Shown one piece after another: positions 24,452-39,029 of a stretch of DNA of 64,000 nucleotides. Source of the stretch: Trichoplax sp. H2 (lineage: Eukaryota > Placozoa > Uniplacotomia > Trichoplacea); assembly GCA_003344405.1 (NCBI GenBank), contig NOWV01000004.1, positions 744,001 to 808,000 of the forward strand, read 5' to 3'. The notes beneath the pieces are model-generated. The model was not told the origin of the DNA. It made no database searches and saw only the letters and a program-made list of their open reading frames with translations. The translations under genes and the position numbers were made by a program. Each line of letters begins with the position of its first letter. The first letter of the stretch is position 1.

Positions 24452-27400
24452 CTATGATAAACTCCACATGGAATGACGACCGTGAGAAAAATGACCTTTA
24501 CCAGGAGCATCTCGACTGACACTGTACTCAGCTAAAGCGTTCGGGCTTAGCGGCTCCCAACTGCTTGACTTCCATTTAGATGCATTACCAGATTTAGCCT
24601 TTATCGGGATTAACGGGCGTGAATTGGTTTCATATTCCATTTTCGTTACTTTTCTATTTACATCATTTACTACAGCCCTACTAGCCTTGAAGCTTTTATC
24701 TAAGAAGTCACTTAATTTGGGGGAAACGAAGACTAATTTTTTATTGTCGATAATAGAAATTTTATCACTATTTTGTTGCTTTGTAATGTTAGATTTTAAT
24801 TTCGTAGATGATATCCCAGTACGTGTAAGATTTATATCATTATTGTAAGTATCAGATGTTCGTATTTTGGGATCAGGCTGATTACTACTATTATAGTGAT
24901 AACCATTATCTTGATATCGGGTAAACCAGTCGTCAGCAGTAATTCCATCTTCTAAAAATTCAGCCGTTTGATTGTTGTGCATCATGATCGATGTTAGGTC
25001 TTCATTTTGTTTGGCAACGCGATACATTAGATTAACCTTATTCTTAATGTTTCGACTACTTTCAGAAAGATCTACTTTCTTATAGGTGGCAAAGTTTGCA
25101 GCAGGCATTTCCTATCATATAAATGTAAATAGATGGATTGGATGAGTAGGTAATGCAAGCTTTTTCAATCAGCATTAATTCTTGGATTGTTAACCAAGTT
25201 ATTAAATAGCATAATTTACTTTTAAAGTGCATAAAACTCATCTAAAATAAATTTTATAGGAATAATTTTTGGTTCAATATAGCTGTATGTGAGAGTTATC
25301 ATAAGATAAGACTTTTCAATAGCAGTACTAAATATTTGAGCCCAAGATGAAATTACTGTGTGCTTGCGCATTCCAATATGCAAGATAGAATTTTTAGAAA
25401 TCGGAAACTGTGTTACCTTAGATGTTGGCAGCGATTGAAATTTCTTAACTGTCTTATCGCTAATCGATTCTCCTCGAAGAGTGTACCAAATGTCCGATAT
25501 ACTAGCTGATGCTTCTACGTGACAATAATACAATTTGCAATTTAGGCATTGTAGAGTTGGCAGGTTAACCAATTAAGGTTATATAATATCTCTAAAAGAA
25601 AGAAACTACCTATACCTAGCAATACAATACTTTGCAAGCTGCTTTCATTACATGAATTTTTATGAATATGAAATTCATGAATTAATTGAGGATAAATGAT
25701 TCTGTTACTACTGATTCTGATGTTTCGATTTGTATTAATCCATTCGATACGACTTAATGTTACATTCTTTATTTAACAGCAAAAATCAATACGAAATAAT
25801 CAATAACTGGATAGTACTTTCATTCGCGTACCTTTAAATTTTTGTAGTAATAAGTTGTCTCCTTTTTTGACAATTGGTTTGAAACTAGGAAAGAGGATTG
25901 ACTTTGCATCCGATTCGCCGAACAATTCAACCAATTGTAGTTGATATTCTGGACTATCTTGATCAATTATTGAGCTCTAAATATGAGGTATCAAATAATT
26001 CGAGTTTTATGATTTTAAAAAATCGTATGAATGTATCAGTTGGTAATCATATCTAATATTAATCATTTGATCTTTCAAGTAGGCAGCATATGGTACAAGG
26101 ATATTATTTGGAAGAGGTACTTACAATCGTGGCACTATTGTTGTGATTTTCTGCAATATCAATAAGGCAGTCTTTTGAGATATCATGCTTCTCTTTCTCA
26201 ACCGTAATACTAACTTGGGCTGTTTCATCGTTGTTATTATTGGATTTTAATGTCCTGCTTGGCTTATTTATTGATAAATTTCGCGAAATTCCCGACCTTT
26301 TCAATAACTTATCTCGAACTGCCATAATGAATTGTAAGCAATAAAGTCGATTTAGCTACTTTTACAATGAACAATATAAATATTTATAGTAATTGATATT
26401 AATAGGGGTTTTCTTATTACGGGAGTAGAAGTATGAAATACTCGGAAATAAGAATATAAAAAGATATATAACACAACAATAGTTTTATATAGCTATAACT
26501 ACCTAACGATTCGCTACAGATATTTCTTAGCTTGTCAATGTTGTTCTTTTCCAATTGAGCAGTTTCAATAGTATTCTAGGATAGGTTAACATAAAACATT
26601 ATTTCGATCAAATCAATAATAAGATTGGCCATAACCACAATGATACGTGTCAACAATACGAAATATAACTAATTTGGGTTTATATCAAACTATAAAATAT
26701 TTTATAAATAATAATGTTAAGGTTAATACTTTGAAGTTTCATTTTAGAAATCAGAAAACATATAGAAGCGATGAAATTATGTAAAATTATCCAACAACAC
26801 GCGAAAGGTATAAATTATACTGTAGATTATAATCACTAGTAAACGCTTACATAATTGCTATCTAAATCAGATTATTCGAACCTGACGCCTTTCAGCCTCA
26901 TTTCTACTTCGCCTCTCTTGCAAGATTTCCGCCTGGCGCTTAATAAGTTGCTGTTGTAAAAGAATCTTATTTTGATACATCTTAATTTGCTGGTCTCTAT
27001 ATCTTTTTTTAACTGTTTCCCAAAGTTCATACATTCTTTCATATTTCTAAGTGTGAGTTTAAAAAATGCTTCGTTACTTATACTAGTACGCCATATCATA
27101 TTTTTAGAAATGTTATGACTGGATTTCACAATTCAAGAATTTCTTAAATTTTACTGTTACTTCTTATTTAATTTCGTAATATCTATCGTTTATGATAGCT
27201 TGAGTACTGATAACTTACTATCGTTTTATTGCGTTTTCGGGTTCCTTCATCTGTCTTTTTTCTTACTTTAGGTTGTAGTTTACTATGATAGCGATCACTG
27301 TCGCTTGCTGCCTGATGGTGCTCATGATTTTCTGTGGTTGACTGATGAAATTTCTGATCACTTGTAGCAAAAATGGGTTAGATAGTAAGGCTTAGCGCTA

Positions 27401-27741
27401 TAAAATTTTCATAAACAAGTTATTTACGGTACTACGTACGTATTGATCCAACGAACAATAAGTAATGAAAACAAAGTAAATTATTACATAGGATTAAGAG
27501 TCACCCATGTAGCTTTTTAACTACATGGCCCATAAGTAGGATAATAAAAACTTAAGGTTTGCACTAAGTATTTTCTATCGTAATAATCGGTAATTATAGT
27601 AATGATTAAAATCAGATTAGACATTTAATCTTAAAATATTATGCAATTTATGGAGAAAAAGTTATACCTTGAATAGTCTTGATCAAGCTTTTCTTTTGGT
27701 GATAGGTAATCGTTAAGAATGGAAGGTAGAGTAGAATTCAT
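24452..27741 (-). CDS. Uncharacterised coiled-coil protein
   Basis: Eight exons join in phase to 516 residues: 27741-27668, 27360-27219, 27046-26882, 26575-26503, 26318-26125, 25976-25832, 25514-25417, 25111-24452. I do not recognise the family. The third exon (about residues 73-127) is a Glu/Gln/Arg-rich helix, KYERMYELWETVKKRYRDQQ and onward, very likely a coiled coil. A basic segment follows (RDKLLKRSGISRNL), then a region with hydrophobic and aromatic residues (ELFGESDAKSILFPSFKPIV) and a 220-residue polar tail ending MWSLS. There is no signal peptide or transmembrane segment, so it is probably cytoplasmic or cytoskeletal. An open reading frame continues past the chosen donor at 25417 to a stop at 25222, so an alternative shorter product ending there is possible. 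Confidence 0.82.
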
Positions 27742-28153
27742 TACGTTTTAATATTAGTTAGAAAATCTTTAGCCAAGACAGGTCCACTAGCAATAGTAAT
27801 GTTGATAATGCTGGTATTTTTTAATTTTTTGAATAAAGTTTATGGCGTTATATCAGCTTTCATTAAATGCTAAGACCTAAATTGAATTGACTGATTATAA
27901 TTAGCGGTCAGTACAACTAGGTAACTATAGCATTAAGAAATAAACGTGAGCAAGTTTACAGATTATTTGCTGAACGGTAAGAGATTCAATAGAGTTAATG
28001 TAAGAGAGTTTCACGTTTTAAATTACTAGACTGAGAAGGTTATACCAGGCCATTCCTAATAATCGTAAATGTTACAGTATCTGAATAGACTACGATGTCT
28101 GGGAAGGTAACACGTCGAATTCTTGGTGATGCGGCATCGGTGTCATGGCAACG

Positions 28154-28340
28154 CCAATATACTGCACTGTATTGTACACTGTACTGTACTACTGGTATAC
28201 TGTAGTACTCTATTTCTCAAAACTCTAGTGTACAGTACTGTATACTGTACTGTACTCTACTGTGCAGTCATGGACTAATAAATACACTATTACCAGTAAG
28301 ATTTTGTAGTCTACGCTACAGTACACTATGGTACAGTCAG
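28154..28340. repeat. (GTACW)n array upstream of the coiled-coil gene
   Basis: Shorter and less pure than the others: clusters such as GTACACTGTACTGTACTAC and GTACTGTATACTGTACTG separated by unique sequence. It lies about 0.4 kb upstream of the minus-strand start at 27741. Confidence 0.8.
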
Positions 28341-28470
28341 GGACTATTGTACTAAAAGGAAAGAAAGAGGGATACAAAGTGGCCGTCAGCGTAAAATAAT
28401 GTAGAGGTCTATTATTTTCTCGGTCATTCTACTATATGGTACCAATGAAACCGTGTATCATACTGCACAG

Positions 28471-28569
28471 AACCAACCTAGCAGGATATTAGAAGCTAAT
28501 TTAGATGTCAACCGCAGACAGAGCAGTGTGCCTTTACAGACATGCGATACACTTGAAATGACCAAGAAA
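28471..28569 (+). other. Possible orphan exon, plus strand
   Basis: A 99-nt open stretch is bounded by an AG (GCACAG) and a GTAATC donor, in phase 0 at both ends. It encodes a residue mix typical of real protein, beginning NQPSRILEANLDVNRRQSSV. A candidate mini-exon ATG-TCT-GGG-AAG followed by GTAACA lies upstream at 28093. I find no further exons and no family, so this may be part of a small unannotated gene or chance. Confidence 0.3.
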
Positions 28570-29673
28570 GTAATCGACTTCCATATTATTAGTATTGTCA
28601 ACGATTGCTTCACGTCCCTCTTTTTCTTTCTTTTTGTACAGTGGTCCCTGATAGTACTGTACTCTCAGTAAATCTCTTCTGGTGGAACGCATAATATTGA
28701 TTACATACTGTACTCAGTAGTGGATTAAAAACCTTATCGAACTAACTAATAATATAATTTATATATGCTGTTTGATGATGGGTGAGTCATTACTTTCTTC
28801 TCGATTAATTTATGTACTAGTATATAGTATACTGTACTGTACTATATCATGGCCTATATAGTGATTGTTCATGATATTATTATTTTAAAATGTAAGGTAT
28901 TTTTGAACCAAAAACCTTATGGAGTTATTACTACTAAATTTTTAAATCATTTTAAAAATTTGGTAGTCTCTAGCTAGAAGAACATTTAATATTTTGGAAG
29001 CCAAGTTTCCAGCGGTACTGTAATTATATAATTATCATATATAATTAATCATTATGTGTCTTCATTATTACTGTAAATCAGTATGTACTAGCCAACCTTG
29101 CACACTTAGCCGTTGCTGTCAAAAAAGTAAATTGTATTATGTACGTATTTTGTTTATTGTCAACCATGATGGATTAGATTTGTGGTTTCATAAAAGGATA
29201 TCTTACATTTAATACACTTATTGCTAGATGCGCTTAGGATATTATCAAAGAATTTTATTCAATATTATATTTTCAAATTTTTTGTATTTTAATAAGAAAG
29301 GGATGATGTCATCTTAACTATACTCTTGTAGGTTTGGTTACTTTACACACTGCAGCACTGACTTTGTAGTCACGAAACTTAATAAATAAAGAAACATGAT
29401 TTCAACTAAGTGTAGTTATATTGACAATTGACAAAAATGGAAGCGATATTTTCTGCGTGCTCGATTGACGGTGTTCGCAGTGTCGAAATATTTAATCATG
29501 GCGATAGTTTATAAAGAATTAGATATATCATTATTTAGATTCAAATAGTGAGTCAGTAATAGGGTAGATTTCTATCCCTATAGATAAAGCGTATACAGTG
29601 CCAGCATAAACAGTATATGCAATAACATAACCGCTCGATGGCAACGTAGTTAATTATTTAATTATTTTACATT

Positions 29674-32096
<2,423 letters not shown>

Positions 32097-32124
32097 TTTT
32101 TTTTTGAATTGGGCGGCACTCGAG

Positions 32125-32735
32125 TAACTGTACAGTACTGTAGAGCGTACTGCACAGTATTGTACTGTACTGTACTGTACTGTACTGCGCTGCGCGATTG
32201 ACATTTAAAAATTAATTATAAAGCTGCTAGTAGGGTTTTCTGCACGGTCTTCATTTTTTACCGTACAGTATGTACAGTACACTGTACAGTACATTTTTAG
32301 CAGAGTGCTAACTTACCCGCTACAATACAGTACTGTACACTGTACAGTACTAGGGAACGTGTGAAGATGACATTTTGAATCCTAACAACATGTGAACTAA
32401 TCTGGAGGCGGCGATGCTGACAACTAGTACAGACTGTACAGTACAGTACAGTACTGTAATCGTTCGGGTCAAGCATACAGTACACTGTACGTACAGTGTA
32501 CAGTCAGGGACTTCTAAGACTAATACTGTACTGTACAGTACCGTACAAACCCAATTGAAAGTATGTACTGTAGCGAGTTTGGTTTGTACTGTACTGTACT
32601 CTACAGTACTACAGTATACAGTACAGTACTCAGGGGGTGACAATTGGGTTTGTAAAGGGTGTACTGTACAGTACGATATTCTGTACTGTAAATTACAGAA
32701 CAGGACTCCGACTACAGTGTACAGTACAGTAATGC
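32125..32735. repeat. (GTACW)n array between CCDC77 and IQSEC
   Basis: Many runs of GTAC separated by A or T, for example TACTGTACTGTACTGTACTG near 32163-32185, with unique spacers. It fills much of the 953 bp between the divergent start codons at 32096 and 33050. Overlapping ORFs on both strands (32297-32748) are repeat translations. Confidence 0.9.
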
Positions 32736-33049
32736 AACAATAAATCATGAAATTGCTTTATATCAGCTAGCAATCTTTAAATATTGGTATACGAATACGA
32801 TCATTAGTACAGCATAGTGTACCTATAAAAAATAGTCTTTCAGTCATGGGTTTTTATCGTGAGTAGCATGAATGTCTTCCATATATTTTAACGACCGTTA
32901 CCTAATTACTTATATCTATTTGTCTCCTTATTGCTGATAGCAGTGATTGGCAGAATTGCAGCTTTCTTGTAACCGGAGATATTCATAAATTTTTATTCAC
33001 ATCGTTGCAATATACTGTACAGTATACTAAGGAAGAACTCTAGCTAATT

Positions 33050-36000
33050 ATGGAAGTCATCAGTGAAGAATCTATAATAGAATTACATAAAAAAATTAAT
33101 TACCAGGCCCATTATATTGACGAATTAAAGAAGAAAATTGATATATTGGAGGCGTACAATCGAGATTTAGAGCTAGCACTTTTAACAATACGTGGCAGAG
33201 CAAATGATTTTGAATTCGAAGATGACCTATCACATGGCGAAAAGCTATTTAGGTATGAGATATTTCGTGTATAATTATTATTTTTATAATAATCCTTTTA
33301 ATGATTGCAGTTAGCTAATTATTGATTAATTAATGGCATTGATTATATTATACAGAGCTACATTAATGGTGTATAGGATGTCCTTTTAATGTTGTTTGGA
33401 ATGTTAGATTCTAATTGCTTGTACATGTACGTCTACAAGCAATTAGAATAGAATCTATTAGGCAGTGTCTTGTTTTACTGTACCAGATAAGAGTTCCAAC
33501 TACTGTATGCATACGTATATTTAATCATACTATACACTATACAGTATACACTCTAATACTGACGAAAAATGTTGTGGAAATGCAGTACACGGCTATACAG
33601 TTATAATTATTATAAATACAATTACTGTATTATACCTAATCGTAAACTCTAATTATAAATTTGTGCCACAACTGATATGTCGCGCTTAGTTATTTCATTG
33701 CTGCAGTATTCGTACGGATTAGATAATAATAATTATTATATTGTTAATGTTGTCGTAAATATAGCCTAGATAATAATTGTTAACTGATAATATAAATAAT
33801 AATAGAATTACGCGTATATAAGGTATTTTAATTTCACTTGAAAGATGAGTACAGCATTCGAACGTTTATTGCAACTTCGAATATACGGTATATGTCTTCT
33901 AAAAATTTTACATTATCCGCGTTAAATGAAAGAACAATACGAATTGATTATACGAACTAAAAGAGGATTAATTATATCAGTTATTGTAATGTACTACATA
34001 AATAGTAAAGGGTATTTCTTTACTATTAAATTGAAGTCATTCAAAAGATTAGCCGTTCGGCAAAATATTGACATCGATTTTATTTTAGCTGTGAGGTTAT
34101 CGATTACGATGCATAGTTAATTACAACTATCAGTGATTGACATCGGTTTTATTTCAGCCGTGAGGTTATCGATTACGATGCATAATTACCAGTAATTAAT
34201 TAAATGGATTACAGACTACCGATTCCTGGTTTAATTAATTAATTTACCTATTTTTATTAAAATATTGTTGACTCGGTACTCAGTATATCGCCATCATTTC
34301 GTAATAGTAATGACACGAAATGACTAGATAAAATTTCGATCTTATTAGAGGCAAAAGTTTTATTTATTTATATTCAGTGTAGTTAAAATCCTTTATTCTG
34401 GGCTATTTAACTTGTACACTATATTTAATAATCCAAGAATGCACAGTGATTCTTTCTACCTAAATCGTAATACTTTGCAATGGGTGAGAAAATATACAAC
34501 TACACGGTCTTTAGATTTTGAATTTCCGTTTTCAACTTATGACTAGTGCCGATGAAAACAGAATGCAAATATTAAATCTTTTGAAATCCACGAAATGGCG
34601 GTACGATAACGGTGAAAAAACGTTAAATTTGCAACATAAAAGCCATAACGTTGATTTATCTCCTGAACTACGGCAGTATCATCTGAAAATGGTTGAAAGA
34701 AAATATGGCGGTGGTCAAAAGGCAAATCGTGCTGCTAGTGTTATTCAGGTACATTTTCGTAAATATCAGATGAATAAAAGATTTGATAAGTGGCGTAAAG
34801 CGTCAACAAATCACTCGCGGGTATATCGTAGCCGATCGGATGCCGATTTTACTTATCGTATGGGCGGCCGGCGCCCACGAAGCTTCGCTGGAATTGGAAC
34901 TGCTCTGCCGTATGAAGAATATCTCGCTCAAAGATCTGAATCTCGAAACTCTTTCAACAGGTGATCTTAGTTAATAACGTAAGTTTCTAGATGAACGTAC
35001 ATGTCTGGCAATAAATTTAAGTCAGCTCTTTAAATTTAATTATAGTCGTTTGAAACATGAGGATGCAAATAAATTTCAAAGTCAATCAGGAGATCGTGCG
35101 CATCATTCAGCCGTAGAAGCAACTCAAAATTATAGAGCTATTAATGTTAATGATGCTGAATTATCACAAAGTGAAGCAACCTTTGATAAATACTTATCTG
35201 ACCAAAGTAATAGAGATATATTGCTAAAAGATCATTCACTAACCGATATGAACGAAACTTCGCTCGGGCTACTTCAAAATAGTGATAGTTCGAATACCTT
35301 GCAAAATACAGCCAATTTTGTTCAAAGTGCTAAAGCCACATCAACTAATGAAGAGGGTAGATTCTTAATGGAGAGTAAGTTAAAAAAGCAAGTAGCGACT
35401 TCTGGCGAATATAAGGAAAATGGTATAGGTAATACTAGTAATTAGATATAACGTATCTTTGCTGTAGACTTTTTGACATCGAAAGTTGCTTATGATATTA
35501 TTCCGAATCCCATGCTTGTTAAGTCAGAGCATAGGTTGATAAAATGTACTGCTGATCTGCATGATGAAATAAATATATAGCTCTAAGTAAGTTGCAGGAT
35601 AGATCGAAGCAGTTATAATTTAAAAGTTGCAGACGATTATGATGATTAAATTATAATGGCGAGGAGACAGGAGAAAGGACGAGAATTTTATAGTGAAATA
35701 AAATGCGTATATATGTATTACTATTAAATTTAGATTACACTGCAAGATCAATTAGTACAGTTATAGGGAAATGCTATATACGTTGTATATGAGTATTATT
35801 TACGCACATTCGCATAATCATACAATCAAATACATGTTGTAGCCTCCGAGTTATTCTAGAAAAATTTAGGAATACTGATTCACCTTTAACCTCCTTTTAT
35901 AGTCACATATTACATATTATTTGCTATTACATATTATCTACTAGTGTATAATATAATGTACGTTTATCGATTATGTAACACTACAAATATCGGATTGTGA

Positions 36001-39000
36001 TGTAATTGTTAAATATTATAGTACAGTTCCTTCATTCGAAGTCCCATTTTCAACTGAAGACATACCTGATCACTAAATTTGGAAGTAATTATGATATATA
36101 TATAATTTTTATATAGGTAATATTGCAATATATTCTAATCGTGGACTGAATTTAAGGACTGGCTTACACTATTTTAATAGGTCAAAATTTGTGGAATTAT
36201 TTCTAGTAATTATAGTTATCGTTCAGACTGAGCATGTATCATATAATCAACGGTGTTTGCAATGTTAGTTCTTATATTTTTACCACGTTTGTTACATAGA
36301 AAACCTCAAAGAGGAATCGAATATCTTATTAGGAAAGGCATTTTAAAACGAGATCCCGAGTTTGTAGCTAGATTCTTGTTCGAGCAAATTGGTGTAAGTA
36401 AGAAATTTTTGGGAGAATATTTAGGCTGCATCTCGGAATCTTTTAATGTGGCTGTGCTAGAGTAAGTACAAAATTTGGTCTGGAGTCGAGTTCAGCATAT
36501 GATTAGCATATAATAATGCTTTAGAAAACATTATTCTATTCTTTTTCGTCGAAAACTTGTATTAATATTTATATTGCATTTAATGCGTATAGCTGGTATA
36601 TTAATTTTCTGGATTTTACAAAAATTACTGTTGATGAAGCGCTGAGAAGGATGTTGAAAACCTTTTTATTACCGGTATGCGAGAACTTTATATTCCTATT
36701 ATAAGCTTTCAGTTGCCTGGTCCAGCAGACTTGCTCTATGCCTAGATATTTATGAGTTAAAATACTTTGGGTAACAAGATTGTAATAATCAATTTTAACA
36801 GGGAGAAGCTCAAAAAATCGAGAAGATAATGCAAGTTAGTAGTTTTGTTTGTAATGAGATTGTTAATAGGTCTTGTTGAAATTCTTAGTCTTAAAAGACA
36901 AATTATTTGCAATATATCATAAATTGTAGGTTTTTGCTCATCGATATTGCGAATGCAACGAAGATTGTCCCTTCTCTGAAGACACGATGTTCATACTTTC
37001 TTTTTCAATGATAATGCTCAATACTGATTTACATAATCCTAACATAAAGAATGAAAGAAGGATGAAAGAACAAGACTTTATACGTAACAATAGAGGTACA
37101 GCAACAATTTCATTTATAGATTAGTACTATATAATAGTAATTATGTGTAATTTAAAATTTTGTATATGTATTGAATTTTTCAATTATTTCTATAAGTAAT
37201 TTTTTAAATCATGATTGGTTGAAGGTATCAACGACGGCAATGACTTACCTGATCAATTTTTAGCTGGTATATATCACAGAATTAAGCAGGTATGTAAGGT
37301 AATGCACCTAAAACGATGGGTCTTCTTGTAAAGTAATGATATTCTTTTTGATATCCTTTGCGTAACTAGAACCCATTTCAATCTGGAGTTGATCATACAA
37401 CGAAAGTTAGAAATATTGAAAATTCTATTAACGGAAAGTGCCCGGTTAGGATAGATTCTTATTGCCTCATTTCTGATAATAACGTGTTCTTCAACTAAAA
37501 GTTATATAATTTCTGAAATACGTCGGTTTGTCGATATCAGGAGTTATCACTTCCGCATCGACAGCTGATTCATATAGCCAGCTTTTGCGTTGTAGATCCA
37601 AACAAAAAAGAAAAGCCAGGATTGCATCCAAGAATTGTATTTCTGTTTAACGATATGATACTGGTAAGCAAACATAATTTAAAAGAAAATAGCTTTTAGA
37701 AATATTGGTTATAATTGAAAGGAGCATTTTTTAATGGTATAGTTAACAAAGATGCAAATAAAAAAGGGCAGACAGTCTGCGCCGCTAAAAGTACCTACAG
37801 TGGGTGGATCTACTTACAACTATAAGTCTCATTATACTCTATGGGGTTTGCAAGTGCGAGTCATCAAACACAGTTGTATGTAACTTGTCTAAATAAATTT
37901 TAGGAAATGATCAAGTAAACATACTTGATAAATGATTTCTTCCTGCTTAATATAGAAGCTATTCTTTCTTACGATCGATTCTTAGACTATAAATTTCCGC
38001 TCCAGTTATATAAGCAATTGGACAGCAAGGTAAGTGTTAAAACTTAATATTATCTATAAAATTTACGATTATAGTACTTAATGAATAAAAATGTTCATTT
38101 TGTAGATCGTTCTTACATTGAATGCAAGCAACGAGTCGGAAAGAAGGAATTTCGTTAAAAATTTAAAATTAGCGCTTTGTGAGGTACAATTTTATACAGA
38201 ATTATCTCACTCTTATATAGGATATATCATATATGTTTACTTCATTCTTTTGTAGGTCGAAGCGGTCGAGAAGGAAAGATTAGGTAATGATAGTGGTACA
38301 TAGTACTTAATGTATTGTAGATACTTTGATTCGTCTTTGAATATGTTTTTCGATGCAAGACTGAAAGTGTAAATTAAACTTTAAACTTTTAATCGATATC
38401 TGATGTCTTTTGATACCTTGAATTAGCTGAGATAGAGGCTCAGAAGGCTGGAAAAAATTATTTAAGCAGGAACACAGATAATACATCAGTCACTGGCAGC
38501 GCTGAAGCTACACCATTGGTCTCGTATTCTTTGGTAAGGAGTGCACTGACTATGCTCGCGGTTGTTTTGATTTCTTTTTGACTGTAATTAGTATTGTGTT
38601 TTTATTAATGTACAATACATTCAGAAAAATTATAATATCTTTTTAAAGGGTGATGATAAAGCAGCTTATAATGGCTCAACGATGAATAGCAAAGAAATAA
38701 CTTCAACAGTAAAACTTAGCGAAAGTATCAGTAGTTCTTCAGAATGTGATGAATCTACTTTGAGCATTGCTAACAATTCTTCGCTACAGAAAGATCACGA
38801 TGTAGAATCGGCTGAGGCAAATACTACAGAAAACGTACTTCAATCTAGGCATTTCGATAATGTTAAATTACCAACCGCAGATCTCCATGATATTAGTAAT
38901 ATTTCAGGTTCTCTATCACCGAAACATGATATAAATACGGAGGCCTCTTCAACGAATTCTGAAAGTTGTGATATTACTTTGGATAAGGAGATGTCGCTTT

Positions 39001-39029
39001 CACACGATGATAAAAGCATTAGTATTTAG
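33050..39029 (+). CDS. IQSEC: IQ motif and SEC7 domain protein (BRAG-family ARF-GEF)
   Basis: Seventeen exons join in phase to 853 residues: 33050-33252, 34547-34960, 35046-35422, 36117-36180, 36300-36461, 36593-36674, 36802-36834, 36930-37095, 37225-37289, 37370-37444, 37541-37663, 37743-37872, 37956-38029, 38106-38183, 38256-38283, 38427-38533, 38649-39029. Order of parts: N-terminal coiled coil (about 5-50); an ERKYGG block and IQ motif (AASVIQVHFRKYQMNKRF, about 130-148); Sec7 domain (about 335-540) with the glutamic finger in LLPGEAQKIEK (E436) and MLNTDLHNPNI; a PH-like domain (about 545-685); a Ser/Asp-rich tail. It should exchange GDP for GTP on ARF6-type GTPases near the plasma membrane. 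The donor of exon 12 (37872) is weak and chosen by phase. One gene stands where vertebrates have IQSEC1-3. Confidence 0.93.
33408..33449. repeat. Perfect 16-bp inverted repeat in IQSEC intron 1
   Basis: ATTCTAATTGCTTGTA at 33408-33423 is followed, after a 10-base spacer CATGTACGTC, by its exact reverse complement at 33434-33449. The RNA or single strand could form a 16-bp hairpin. It could be a small palindromic element or the remnant of a MITE terminus. Confidence 0.85.
34066..34184. repeat. Direct duplication in IQSEC intron 1
   Basis: The stretch ATTGACATCGATTTTATTTT followed by AGCTGTGAGGTTATCGATTA recurs 69 bp downstream as ATTGACATCGGTTTTATTTC and AGCCGTGAGGTTATCGATTA, both continuing CGATGCAT. 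The two copies differ at three visible positions, which suggests a recent duplication. Confidence 0.85.

Larger units (their letters stand above)
27742..29673. other. Intergenic region with a GTAC array and a possible exon
   Basis: This lies upstream of the minus-strand coiled-coil gene and downstream of CCDC77. It holds a (GTACW)n block at 28154-28340 and one exon-like stretch at 28471-28569 (separate entries). An imperfect inverted repeat built on AAATTTTTAAA lies at about 28928-28966. Nothing else coding is clear. Confidence 0.5.

Noticed and set aside
25222-25416. Continuation of exon 7 of the coiled-coil gene as its C-terminus
   Set aside because: Open but AT-rich; a good donor at 25417 joins in phase to a 220-codon exon. 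Kept as an alternative end in the findings.
29437-29505. Short plus-strand start-like stretch beginning MEAIFSACSIDG
   Set aside because: No donor or second exon could be linked to it before CCDC77; probably chance.
32097-32204. Upstream in-frame extension of CCDC77
   Set aside because: The added residues are repeat-encoded and absent from the family; the ATG at 32096 starts the conserved region.
36024-36076. Possible extra IQSEC exon (reading VPSFEVPFSTEDIPDH)
   Set aside because: It ends in a stop, and exons 35422 and 36117 already join in phase to the start of the Sec7 region.
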